A DNA stretch of 64,000 bases from Anticarsia gemmatalis (GCF_050436995.1 NC_134753.1:11532001-11596000), one strand, 5' to 3'. Counted from the first letter of the stretch, positions 37,442 to 48,360 are shown. Program-made: numbers and translations. Notes: generated by a model from the letters alone, not told the origin.

Positions 37442-37507
37442 TAACTGCAACAATAACTTTGTAATCCCATATAAATGTATAAGATTACAAGGTTACATTT
37501 GCAGTTA
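37442..37507. repeat. imperfect hairpin, 66 nt
   Basis: TAACTGCAA...TTTGTAATC at the left pairs with GATTACAA...TTGCAGTTA at the right, about 20 of 24 paired, loop of 16 nt. Both mismatches and size recall a small-RNA precursor, but it lies in repeat-like DNA. Confidence 0.5.
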
Positions 37508-37732
37508 ATGAATTAAATTATTATTTCTGTAGAAAATAAAATAAATAGGTGTAAATATGTATCTACTATATGAGACATAACGGGAGGGGGTAAAGGGTGG
37601 GTAAGGGTGTTTAGCCCATGAAACTGAACAACATTCCCATAGGAAAATATGTTGAATTATGAAAAAAATACGGCTTTCCATACAAATTGGACTTATGTTT
37701 GCTCTATTCGCTCTACAAAAAGAAGTGAGATG

Positions 37733-38196
37733 CCATCAAAAACATTCTGTAAAAACCTCAAGTCTCGCCGTAAAAAGTTGTGAGATCTATATAATACCAA
37801 GTCGATTAATCTATTTAGTCTCTACTTAAAGGACCTTCTGTCTTAAGTTATTACGTATGTTATTATCATGCCAATAAAAAAAAAATACCTTTTAAACAAA
37901 TAGATCGACTTGGTCATCGCAAGAAAACACAAATTCGCCATTAACATTACAGGAGCATTAACTTCTCGTCGTGCTGTGTAGTGTGATACATACTAATAAT
38001 CAAATCATGCGATGGCCAGGTCGGTCTATTTGTTTTAGAGGTATTTTTTTTAAATTGGCATGATAATAACATACGTAATAACTTAAGACAGAAGGTCCTT
38101 TAAGTAGAGACTAAATAGATTAATCGACTTGGTATTATATAGATCTCACAACTTTTTACGGCGAGACTTGAGGTTTTTACAGAATGTTTTTGATGG
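37733..38196. mobile_element. foldback element, 464 bp with about 189-bp inverted arms
   Basis: The left arm 37733-37921 and right arm 38008-38196 are near-perfect inverted repeats, starting CCATCAAAAACATTCTGT and ending with its complement, around an 86-nt loop. The arms differ mainly near the loop (A runs and a few transitions). There is no coding capacity. No convincing target duplication flanks it. A one-armed copy of the same element is at 27799-28099 in the opposite orientation. Confidence 0.85.
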
Positions 38197-39219
38197 CTCA
38201 AATTGACGTATCATCTATAAAATGAAGATAGGAAATGACACGGCGAGCTTAATCTTACTTGTTTCATTCGAGTGCACATATTATAAGCGGGGTGGTTTAC
38301 AAACAAATGTCTTTGCATTTGTCGTGCATGCCTCGTTTATTAGTACCTAATCAAGACTGTCAGAAAGACGAAAAAAATACATTTCTTCTTGTTAAATTTA
38401 TTTTTAGTGGCTTTACTGATAATTTTTTTTTTGAGTTTACTCTATTCCTTTAAAACCAATTTACATGAAGTCGAAATAAAATTCCCGGCGCTTGTGACGT
38501 TTTGGTCGCGAGAAAACTATACTTTGTTAACAATTTAGCACTACAGTATTGATAGTTTTAGAGACGTTTCCATTTATTTCCGCTCAGTAATTTGATTCGT
38601 CGATCTACATTAACAAAAACATTGAAATTTATGATTCCTAAAATGACCAAAACACCGGACCATTCTTTTCTCAATCTTTTACTCAAAAGCTCTCAGACTA
38701 CTTCTATAACAGATCTAGTCCAGCATTCGGGGGATTACAAGATTCTGAATTTATAACATCAGTAAGGTTTTTCCTTTTTTACTCAGGTTTCGTTTAACTA
38801 CCCATTATAACCTAAATAAATCATGCCAAGGCTCTCTACTCAATCGTCGCGTCGGTCTATAGTCACATGTAATGTACATGATATAAGGAAAGTATTCCAC
38901 TCGGTTACCATAGAGATACATCATAACGTGTACATTTAGTCCCCTCGGTAGATGGCGCGAATGGTTTTTTATTTGATTTCGCATCCAATTTGCCAGGAGC
39001 CAGGAGCGGTCTGCCAGATATGATGGGTTTTTATACCGTTGGTATTTTCACTACGAATGTTGAAAATAATTGGTTTGTTGTGTGAGTAAGCGTGAGAATT
39101 TAATGTAAATTATTTTTATTATTAATTTTTGCTCCTATTTTTGGATTGCCCCTGTAGACTGAGTAGGTAGTGCGACAGCTGATCGGGTTCAATATCCTGA
39201 TCGGGCAAAGTGTTATTGT

Positions 39220-39312
39220 TATTAACCCGCACATGGCTAGCATAGTGGACTCAAGGCCTAAACGCTCCCTCGCTTGCTTAGAGACCCTTGCCCAGCAATT
39301 GGACAAAAATGG
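39220..39312 (+). repeat. RTE-like LINE 3'-end remnant
   Basis: CCCGCACATGGCTAGCATAG, TGGACTCAAGGCCTAAACGC and GAGACCCTTGCCCAGCAATT. The SINE half at 39340 begins shortly after. Confidence 0.5.
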
Positions 39313-39339
39313 GTCGAAAAAATATCGCAAAAGTAAACC

Positions 39340-39458
39340 GTAGTTTGTTAATGTGCCCTCTGTTATATGGGACTAGCATTGTTAACGACGAAAAGCGGGC
39401 GTATTTACATCTCTGCCTACACTTGCGGGTATAACAAGCGTGATGTATGTAATACGTA
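39340..39458 (+). repeat. SINE 3' half of the 6050 family
   Basis: GTGCCCTCTGTTATATGGGAC, ATTGTTAACGACGAAAAGCGG and CTCTGCCTACACTTGCGGGT with ATAACAAGCGTGATGTATG. The head is missing. Confidence 0.5.
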
Positions 39459-39819
39459 TATTTCACGTTTCTCTATAAGATGATCCGTTGTTGAGTAAGA
39501 GTAATCTTAATCCCTCGTTACAGCGAGCCCTGCGGAGGACGCAATATGCACGTAAAGACGGACATTCATTGTTCCACTAGTTTATTTTTAAGTTTTATGC
39601 TAAGTAGTTACTCGTACTTTATTTCACTTAGATTGATAAATTTTATTATACTTGGCTCTAATTATTGAAGTATAAAAAGTAAGTTTGCATGTTATATTAC
39701 TACTATTGATAAATAAGAACACAATTACGATGATATTTTTAGAAACAAAAAGTTAATTTATTTTACTTATTCACTTTCTGCCCATGTATTTTTTGCTGAA
39801 ATTGTCCGCAGCAGATCTT

Positions 39820-39900
39820 TAACCATATCCATAAAAAACTTTTTAAAAATCGGTCCAGTGATTTAGCTGCGAAAGCATAACAAACACTTTATAATATCGG
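39820..39900 (-). mobile_element. short fragment of the second Helitron-like family
   Basis: AAAATCGGTCCAGTGATTTAG, GCTGCGAAAGCATAACAAAC and TTTATAATAT are the end landmarks. Nothing else is preserved. Confidence 0.35.
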
Positions 39901-40387
39901 TCAGAATTCTTATTAAACACATGATGCATTAAAATCTGTGTAGAAAACCCCGCACAATGAATGTCCCGTCTTATTATTAAGGCGTCTACACACATGCGTA
40001 CAGACGTAATTCTCGCCAGTTATTGCGATCGCAAACGCACCTGACACCCAATTAAGTGTTGCACATGTACTCGTTGAATTTCTTTGACGATCTGTTGAGA
40101 CGGCTTTTGTGACGCTCTCGTTATCGATGTGGGGGAGTCTTATAATAGTTTTACTTGTGTTAGATTCTGAGATCTATAAAATCTAGAAAATAAATTGGTA
40201 CCGGAAAAAAGAGCTTTAAATATAATTATATAGGATTGTAAACAAGCAGATCGCCGGATATCGAAAATGTTTCAATTCAGCATTATCCTTAACACTATAT
40301 ATTGTTTTGTTTTTAATTTGTGAGCTAAATAATATTTTAGTAATAATATTTTAATAATAATTCCTTCACCGATGGAGCATGTGATAA

Positions 40388-40495
40388 TTATTTCTAATAC
40401 ACACATAACTTTGAAAAGTCATTGGTGTGTTGCCTCGGGTTCGAACCTGCGACCACTTGCGTGGGAGGTGTCAACTTATACCACTGCACTGCTTC
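40388..40495 (-). repeat. SINE of a second family (class II tRNA-like head)
   Basis: On the - strand AGTGCAGTGGTATAAG, GGTCGCAGGTTCGAACCCG (a near-perfect B box) and a body ACACACCAATGACTTTTC, AAAGTTATGTGTGTATTAGA. The body matches the copy at 56991. Confidence 0.6.
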
Positions 40496-40589
40496 AATTT
40501 TGAGAATATGTATATAATAAGGTGTGGCACTTTTATTTGAATTGTTATATTTTTTTACTGTTCATGACCATTTATTGACAAGCCAAAGT

Positions 40590-41648
40590 GGGTCAGAGCC
40601 CATTCGTCCCCTAAAATTCGTCCCCTAGTATAAAAGTTGTAGATTCGGCCCCTACATAGGTGCCCATTGGTCTCCTGGTAGGGGACCAATTAATATTTTA
40701 ATAAAAAATATTATTTTTAAGGTACCCATTCGTCCCCTCTAATATATATACAATATAAGTTAAAGATTCGGCACCTATTCAGGTGCCTATTGGTCCCCTG
40801 AGACAAAATTAGCTATATTTTACATAAGAAACGGTTAACATAATACACTTGTGAACAGTTTATTAACGGAATTAATTTAATAAATCATAACAGATCATTG
40901 AAAAAAGAGCTATGATGAATGATAATCAGTCATGATAATAATATAACCTGTCGATAGGCTTACGATTACGTTAAAAAAACGGGTTACAAATAATAGATAA
41001 GGTGTTTAAAATTGGTAAGTACTCTCCAGATGTGCGCGGGGTGTCAGGTCAATTTTTATGTAGGTTACTTCTAGTTACAATTTATTAGATTTAAGTTATT
41101 ACGATTTTGCATGTAGTTGGTTAATATACAAAAAAAACATATGTTGATTTATCTAGTCTTCAATAATTACTGTGATTTTAGTATTTTTTTTTTTGTACTG
41201 TTATAATTTTTTAGATTTAAGCTATTATGATTTTGCATGTATGTAGTTGGTAAATATACAAATAAATAAGAAATAATTCTTTACTGTTGATATGTGTTCT
41301 ATTTTTTTCTGCATATTTTATATTTAATGTTGATTTATATGATGGTCAATCAAGACTGATTTTTGTAAAAGAGTTGTATTTTGTTAGTTTCTAGGACATT
41401 GTGATTTTGTATGTGTTAATCTTATTTGAAATAAACATGATATCTACCGAAATACTATATTTTTTATTATAGCCTTTTCTGCGCGACTGTACCAGGACTA
41501 CCAAGCTGCAGTACACACATATACATGTACTTATATTAGAAGAATGAATAAAAATAAATATTCTTCAGGGGACGAATGGGCCTTTCAAAAGTCCAGGGGA
41601 CGAGTGGGCACAGGGTGCGAATCTTAGGGGACGAATGGGCTCTGACCC
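40590..41648. mobile_element. non-autonomous DNA transposon with 31-bp TIRs and 8-bp TSD
   Basis: The ends are inverted repeats of 31 bp with one mismatch (GGGTCAGAGCCCATTCGTCC... at 40590-40620 and its complement at 41618-41648). The octamer GCCAAAGT sits directly outside both ends (40582-40589 and 41649-41656), a perfect 8-bp target duplication. Inside, the motif CCCATTCGTCCCC and variants recur several times in direct order after the left end (40600, 40612, 40650, 40727, about 40780) and in inverted order before the right end (about 41570, 41595, 41627), like transposase-binding arrays. The AT-rich core has no ORF over 60 codons and contains a direct repeat (41083-41140 and 41200-41262). 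Superfamily is undecided: 8-bp duplications fit hAT, P or Merlin, and the GGG terminus leans to Merlin or P rather than typical hAT. Confidence 0.9.
41083..41262 (+). repeat. direct repeat in the core of the 40590-41648 transposon
   Basis: Two units of about 60 bp (41083-41140 and 41200-41262) share TTAGATTTAAG, TTATTA/GC-type wobble, GATTTTGCATG and TAGTTGGT; a weaker third echo (GATTTTGTATG) is near 41400. The spacing is about 118 bp. Confidence 0.6.
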
Positions 41649-41997
41649 GCCAAAGTTAGTACGGGATGCGTTTAAAAACATATTTTTGTTTTCGAATCTA
41701 TAACTAAACACTATTGTACGTAAATTTATATTTTTGAACTTAATTCAATAAAAAAAACTGTCTTTACTTTTTGTACTAGTAAGCAGTACAGTAATTTATC
41801 CCACAAACTTTTATCCTCTCGATACCGATACCACTTGAGTGATGAATCGGAACCCGCTGTCTCGATCGTCGCTCATTACGCGAAATAAAGTTGATATTAT
41901 CTTTTTGTGACCATACTTTTGGAGATCCAGCGGGAAATTGAGACAGACTAGCTTCTGCTTGCATCTTTCACATGAAAGGTTTGCCCAAGGAAAAAAG

Positions 41998-42045
41998 TAT
42001 CCTATCAGTTAAACCAGGTTACGACCTGGATTAACAGATAGGATA
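41998..42045. repeat. 22-bp inverted repeat, 20 matches
   Basis: Arms 41998-42019 and 42024-42045 (TATCCTATCAGTTAAACC... and ...GGATTAACAGATAGGATA) around TACG. Confidence 0.8.
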
Positions 42046-42050
42046 TATAT

Positions 42051-42086
42051 ACTTGTATGTATAGTATATGTACTATACATACAAGT
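42051..42086. repeat. perfect 16-bp palindrome, 4-nt loop
   Basis: ACTTGTATGTATAGTA (42051-42066) faces TACTATACATACAAGT (42071-42086) around TATG. It is five bases from the previous hairpin. Confidence 0.85.
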
Positions 42087-43137
42087 AAAGTTGATCTAAA
42101 TTAGTTCAGTACCTTTTGCGTGAAAGAGTAACAAACATGTAAACGTAATCTTTAAAATTCTCAAGACCCGTTTAGCGATTAGCATCCCTCAATGAGACAT
42201 ATAAATCGCCTAAAACGGGTATTTTTGTATAGAACCGACAATATCGTCAGAACCGGGACACCTTAATTGTTGCCAGGGGCAGAAGGACATAATTATATCC
42301 GGAAAGCAGGACAAATCCCTCTCAAAACGGAACAATCCCACTGAAAGCGGGACGTATGGTCATTTTATATGTATATTGTAGTACTACGAATTAACCAGTG
42401 AAAGTGCGCAATGGGCTTGTAATCACTTGATTGATTGCCAATGATAAGGTGCGCTGTGCAATTAGGGTTGCAACTTGATGGGTTAATTGCAACGTAAACT
42501 TATACTACAGGCAAAAATTACGATTTAATTGCGATTTTAAGATTATGTTGGTAGTAAAGTAACTGTAACTTGGATATTTTTATAATTTAAATGAACTTTT
42601 TACTGGTTAGATTGGATTTGAGAAAATAAGTTTTGGATATAGTGCAAAGAACATAAGTTGCATAGAATTCTAAAACGTCAGGATATTCGTCCCTCGGCAA
42701 TGGCTTCTTACGAACACATACAACTCTTAAGATTCACTCCTTACTGGGAATAAGTACTCATATGCCCCATGAAAAAATCCTCAAAGCAAAATTAGTTTTA
42801 AATTAATTATCTCTTAAATTATTATTGTCTGTTAAATTAGTTGACAAACCAGAAAAACCTTCACTCCGTAATGCCAGATTTTTTTAAAAATACATCAATA
42901 ATATTAAAATCCGTCGGTTGACTTGCAGCCCTAAACCAGCGCGACCAATAAATAACGTCGATATCGCAAAATATATAAAATTGATCGTAAAAACTCCGAC
43001 CACGTGATAATTGGGGACAGGTTTGTGATTACGGTAGCGAATAATAATTATCGTAAATGTTGAATACGCCTTTTGACCTCATTACGAGTCATCACCGATG
43101 ATTGAGTACCTCATCTTACTAAATACTGTAATCCGTT

Positions 43138-43312
43138 TATATACAAATAATATAAAGTTGAAGAGTTTGTTCGTTGGATGCGGTAATTTCAGAAACTACT
43201 GGTGTGAATACTTTTGTTTTATGTAATAAGTTATGTTTTATAATAAATGTAAGTAATAGACCACTTATTGAGAAAGGCTCTAGGCTACTTAACATCACGC
43301 TGCTGTAGAGTA
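43138..43312 (+). mobile_element. degenerate Helitron copy of the same family
   Basis: It has AATATAAAGTTGAAGAGTTTG, then a diverged middle, then GAGAAAGGCTCTAGGCTA and CATCACGCTGC, in the order of the copy at 29304. A short unrelated insertion seems to split it near 43200-43250. The 3' CTAG end is lost. Confidence 0.5.
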
Positions 43313-43400
43313 GTCGCTAGTATCGCACACAGCGGATCATGAGGTCTCAGGTTCGTTTCCCGGTTAGAAGAAAGTAGTGTGTTCATAAAATGTATATTGG
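43312..43400 (+). repeat. SINE head fragment
   Basis: GCGGATCATGAGGTCTCAGG continues into TTCGTTTCCCGG, a B box, preceded by AGTAGTCGCTAGTATCGC. It abuts the degenerate Helitron at 43138. Confidence 0.4.
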
Positions 43401-43540
43401 GATATTAAAAAAAAATTACTAGAGTTTGGTATCGTGTATTAAAATGTCAAAGACGTTTTGGCTTCGTGTGTACCCTTGGTCAAATGAGAAGCAAATGATT
43501 AGGGCATCCAATATCACTGCTCTTATTAATAAAATACAGA

Positions 43541-43622
43541 CACACATACAAAATATCACGCCTTTTTCCTATAGGGGTAGACAGAGATCAGAGAACGCCA
43601 CTAGGTACGATCCTAACAAACT
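43541..43622 (-). repeat. dispersed repeat, CGCCACTTGGTACGA family
   Basis: CACACATACAAAATATCACG, CTATAGGGGTAGACAGAGAT and AACGCCACTAGGTACGATCC. The same order occurs at 48281 and, inverted, at 54772; a partial copy is at 2728. Confidence 0.5.
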
Positions 43623-43964
43623 AAATTATTAATATTAATGAAATATTTTTTATAAATATAAATGATTTTTAAACAACATAATTTAACATGTGTCATGGTG
43701 GTTGAACACCCCACTATAACTTGACTATCTATTTACATAATAGGGGCTGAAAGTGATACGTATATTTTACAAAAAGGTTAGGGGTTGCATGCCTGATGTA
43801 CTACTTACGTCTAATGAATATGAAGCGTAAAGAAGTTTATGTTAATAGCTCTTAAAAATGCTAGAGAAATCATTTTATGAAAAGATAAGTTTTGTGTTAA
43901 GTAGCTTTCAAATGTTATTTTTATTTTCAGCGTATTAGTTTCGGCGTGACTACCCCTTGGGCGT

Positions 43965-44060
43965 GGTCGTTAGTGTATGCGACTGCCAGAGGTCTCAGGC
44001 TCGTATCCCGGGTTTGGGTAAAAACACACTTGGCTACTATAAATCTTGTACAGTCGTAAT
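43965..44060 (+). repeat. SINE head fragment
   Basis: GGGCGTGGTCGTTAGTGTATG then AGGTCTCAGGCTCGTATCCC gives A-like and B-like boxes about 40 nt apart. Confidence 0.45.
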
Positions 44061-44439
44061 AGCGGAATATCGGCTAGAACCTTATTATTTGTTTAGTTTT
44101 GAAAGTTTAACTTGGCGTAATTAAGTGCAAAAGTCTGTATGTTAAAAATACATCAAATCGTTGAATCAATTTTCGTGAAATTTTAAACAGAGTTATTCGA
44201 AGAGAAATAAACAAATACTACCATTTCAACAAACACGGGCCTAGTCGCGGTCATGAACTAGTACCTAACGTAAAAAATGAAACAAAAAGCTTGAGTATAT
44301 TTATTTCCATGGAACAGTGATGTAACGAGTGGCCGGTCACAGGTGACAGGTGCAACCGATTATAACATACGCGGGGGGTAGTTCCACCGTAAACGTATTA
44401 ACTGCTAGGGTAAGAGTGATATGCTTCAATAATATTACT

Positions 44440-44600
44440 GACTACCTCTGTGGCGTGGCAGGTAGCGTATTCGACTGCCGAGCAGGTCTTGGATTTGATT
44501 CCCAGGTGTCGGACAATGTTATTTGCCTTTTTTTTACTTTATATAACATTTTTCTCAATAGTAGTCCGGAGTGTGGCAACGTGCCCAGTATTTTCGATAT
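44440..44600 (+). repeat. SINE copy, head well preserved
   Basis: ACCTCTGTGGCGTGGCAGGT (A box), CGTATTCGACTGCCGAGCAG and GGATTTGATTCCCAGGTGTC (B box). An apparent 96-codon ORF at 44350-44640 is only this element read through. Confidence 0.5.
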
Positions 44601-46240
44601 ACGGATAGTTTATGACTTGGATTACCGAACAATAGAGTAAAGTCTCAGGCAGGATCTAATAAAATATAAAAAAAAACATTATACATATGTTTTTAAGGTA
44701 CTAAAACAAACCATGTTGTATCCATACTAAGCTAATAAAATACCATAATGAACAAGTCAAATGGAAACACGCGTGACATGTCCTTCGAGGCATGCCATTT
44801 TGATATGCGACTAGCAACAAACATCAACACTATAACTTTTTATTCAATACTATAAAACTCCCCGCATCGTTCGCGTAGAATTAGAATTATAATTCCATAC
44901 AAAATACCACTTAATTTTGTACTACTAAGAACCAACATAACTATCGTCAATGTATACAAAATAACGCATTTTTAAGCATATCTCGTTAATACCGAGCTCT
45001 ATATTAGCGTAACGGACAGACAGCCTTTCGTATTTCTCTATAATATAAGTATGGAACTGTTGCAGTAAACGCTATTTGTGTTATTACTTAGTGAAGCTAG
45101 TCGGTACTCTTTATTTCAAAGTTTTTTGTAAGAATCCATTATGATTAACTAGTTAAATTTATATCAAAAACAAAATCGGAATTATATTTCGGGCCTTCGA
45201 TTATTTTTGAGAAACACTAGTAGATAAATAACCGGCAATGTAAATAAAACAATATGAAAATATCGTCATATTTTCATTACCGCCGCTTTGACAGCTTCCA
45301 CGTCAATCTTGTCAAGCGTGAACGTGACGTCATCAGGTGCGCGTCACTCAGGCTGACGTCGACACCGCCAATTACGAATCATGGCAAATTATTTTTGTTT
45401 GTTTATTGAAAGCTCGGTTTTATGGGACTAAAAGAAGGGTAAAAAAGCGCGTAAATTAATAAAACATAGTTCATCGCAGAATAACAAACGAACTACTCAT
45501 ACTTAGTTTAAAAATACTACTAAAGATTATCATAATTTTTCGAAACTTAAAGGTCTCATATTATGACTGAGAGTACAGTTGTCCGATAGTTATCGTTACA
45601 ACTGAAAATGCCTATTTACTGAAACAAATAGTTTTACTGTTGGAGGGTGGACCTGAGCTCTATACATTTAGCCTATTTTCTTTTGAAATTATAAAGTCTA
45701 TTCTACAGTGTATTTGGTGTTGGGTTTCAATTACATGAGCAGTTGGGTTACAATTACATGGGTTGGAATTACATGAGCAATTATATAAAATTTATTCTAC
45801 TTAATATCGTAGTACAAACAAATATTACATCTTTTTCAAAGATTTCAAGCCATTAACGGCAACAGCTTCATAATTATTATCCATATGCCATGCAAAATAA
45901 TCGTTTATATTTGTAACAAAATTGAAACTCGGCGTTTCACAGTGCCATGACGTTGACACGGTCAATTTAATTGATTAATTAATCGAATCTCGCGTCATTT
46001 CCGCGGCCCTATTCTCTATGCGTAGTAGGGGACTTTTTTGTATACTTACGCCAAATTACAGAACATTTGTCCACGTCGGGTAGTAATATGCGACCCTGTT
46101 TTTAAATGAATGTGTGTGGATTGTAGTTAATAACATTCGGCCTGTTTTGACACTGATTGGTTAATTTAAGACTAGCATAAATAAATAAAAGCTATTTTGG
46201 TCTTTAATTTTTTTACGCACATATATTTTTGTACCAGTTT
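44601..46240. other. no gene seen
   Basis: AT-rich except a GC-rich island at 45285-45375 with the CRE-like site. No open frame spans the island. Confidence 0.45.
45325..45332. promoter_or_regulatory. CRE-like palindrome TGACGTCA
   Basis: A perfect TGACGTCA lies in a GC-rich island (about 45285-45375) with a second half-site CTGACGTC at 45353. Whether it is used cannot be told from sequence; no gene start is evident beside it. Confidence 0.3.
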
Positions 46241-46345
46241 TGTCCCATTGGCGGGTAAGAGTCTCCACCTGAATTTTGGGGACGGTTAGGCCTTCAGTCT
46301 ACCACGCTGGTCAGGTGCGGATTGGGGACTTTACTTGCCCTCAAG
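46241..46345 (-). repeat. RTE-like LINE 3'-end remnant
   Basis: In reverse: TTGTCCCATTGGCGGGTAAG, GACGGTTAGGCCTTCAGTC and TACCACGCTGGTCAGGTGCG with GATTGGGGACTT. Confidence 0.5.
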
Positions 46346-48280
46346 AAATTTGAATCTTTTATTGAACATACATTTCTTTATTTATAAATTTTTGACGAAT
46401 AAGTTCAAATTTGCTAATAGCTGTATTAAAAAAAAGTATTACACAAAAAAGTACATGAATTCCGTGAAAAACTAATTTGTGGCGTTAGTAACGTGTCCCT
46501 TTTGTGTACTAAACCAGGTGGCCAATGTTTATAAATTGGTCGTTGCAACTAAAAACAGGCAGTATTAGAATACCTAACTCGCTAGCCCATTCGGCTCAAT
46601 TACGTGGAGTTATGGCGCGAAAGGCAATGAATAAACGATGGCGGGAGGCCATCAACGGTCCAATTATTCGCATAATCCAGGGCCTCTTTAAAAGCAATTA
46701 ATATTCCATTGATCCATGGGGGATGGTCAGCCTGGTAATCTGTCCCCGCGTCTCGCAATGAACGCGCCTCAGGTGTGTATGTCATCGATTCTTTTCTATC
46801 CTTTGATTGGTTGATTGGGCATGTCACGGCACGTATGTTTTGAAAGAGAGCGGTGTGCGACATGTTTTGGATTGGGTTTTAAGTTTGTTTATTGATATCT
46901 AACACATGATCGACTGAATACAACTTATGTAGCTAATAAAAACTCTGCGTGAGCGTATAAAATCATTCTTTAGTTATCATGCGTCTAGTGGTAAACCTAG
47001 TGTTTACTACACCGGGTTTACCGAAAAGCGTAATTTATGTGCCGCCCTTCAAGACTGGTAGACTCTCAATGCAAATACAGCTATTTATGGAATGTTGCTT
47101 GCTTAGCCAATTAATCTTAACATTCTTAACCAACCGGAAAGCACTACCAGCGCCTCCTTTAGTTGTCATGTTTCATAATCATAATCTATAAAGTTCAGAT
47201 AAAAGTTTGTTACTTGTCACTTTTTGCATATTACATGTTAAGAATACTCATGTCGTTTATTGCAAATATTATTTTATTATGTCAAACGGACCACGACAAA
47301 GTAAGTCTATCTAACGTACCCTATAGTGTAAATACAATAAACGTCGTCCTCATATCACATTTCTAATCACACAATATGACCGTATCAATATTTCATAAGT
47401 CAGCGACAATAACCACAAAATTCAACTTGATCCCTCATTAACTCGTATTGTGATAAGAACAAACAAAAAATAATCTTTCAAACCATCTGTTCGATATTGA
47501 AACATAGGTCTTGGGTAGCCTCGGGTACACTGGAACATCGGGTGCAATGGAACATCGGAACAAATGTCCGATATTTGAACTCCCGACGATATTGTTCGTG
47601 GGGCGTCCAGTATAAGTGCACTGTCCACAATGTTGCACCTAAATCCACAGAAGGGGACTCCCCTACTATAAGTTTTGTGTCAATTATATGAGTATTTGCG
47701 TAAAGCAGGTGCGCTTTATAATGTATAGATAAAAGTGATCTATGTTATTATTTGTTTGACTTATGATAAGTAGTTGTATTGAGTTGTCAAACATGATGTT
47801 ATTGGATAAGCCTTATTAATATTTCCTTTTTTTTATTATGGCATGGCCTTCCATTAAATGGGCTTAAAATTATGAGGCTTAGATAGGTTTTCTCGAAATA
47901 TAATAAGATTATAATTCATTTAGATTTTAAACGCTGTATACCAAACTTCATCAACACGCGTTCAGAAGTTTTTCTGTGAAAGAGTTACAAACATTCATTA
48001 TACATACATACATTCCCATAAATTGACACATTTATAGTAATTAATAATAATAAATAAATACTTAAACCTATTTGCAAGCGTTCGAAGTTCCGAAGTAGCG
48101 GTTGTGGAGTCGAAATTTATTTGGCATGTAACGATTCGGTGAGGTAATTCTCGTAGCATCGTAGTGTTTGTGACCATTAGCAATGGGTACCAATAGTGCG
48201 GTACAAACAGCCTGTCAACTGACAATTGGTCTATGTATTGTGTTTATAGGAACATATTATTTTACAGCAATCTAATTACA
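46346..48280. other. no supported gene; one less AT-rich stretch
   Basis: 46600-46865 is richer in G+C, has an 87-codon - strand frame and two nearby CCAAT-type motifs (TTTGATTGGTTGATTGGGC); frame and composition alone do not make it a gene. 47500-47660 has an internal echo (GGAACATCGG twice). Confidence 0.35.
47935..48015 (-). mobile_element. short fragment of the second Helitron-like family
   Basis: CCAAACTTCATCAACACGCG, TTCAGAAGTTTTTCTGTG and AAAGAGTTACAAACATTC follow the consensus order seen at 15610 and 42100. Confidence 0.35.
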
Positions 48281-48360
48281 TACACAAAATCAAGCCTTTT
48301 AGGGGTAGGCAGCGACTAGAGAATGCCACTTGGTACGACCCTTTACAACTTCCCTTCTTT
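48281..48360 (-). repeat. dispersed repeat, CGCCACTTGGTACGA family
   Basis: TACACAAAATCAAGCCTTTT, AGGGGTAGGCAGCGACTAGA and AATGCCACTTGGTACGACC. Confidence 0.5.

Larger units (their letters stand above)
41960..42150 (-). mobile_element. fragment of the second Helitron-like family containing two hairpins
   Basis: The flanks GTATCCTATC and TTTTGCGTGAAAGAGTAAC with ACAAACATG are those of the 15610 fragment. Two inverted repeats lie between them (41998-42045 and 42051-42086). Confidence 0.45.

Noticed and set aside
40430..40495. tRNA gene on the - strand
   Set aside because: A near-perfect B box, but the 5' and 3' ends do not pair and the body continues as in the copy at 56991.
44350..44640. 96-codon + strand frame
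   Set aside because: It reads through a SINE head at 44440; the Cys and Trp content comes from the tRNA-like boxes.
46600..46863. 87-codon - strand frame in GC-richer DNA
   Set aside because: Composition is interesting but no splice sites, signal peptide or domain was found; kept only as a noted stretch.
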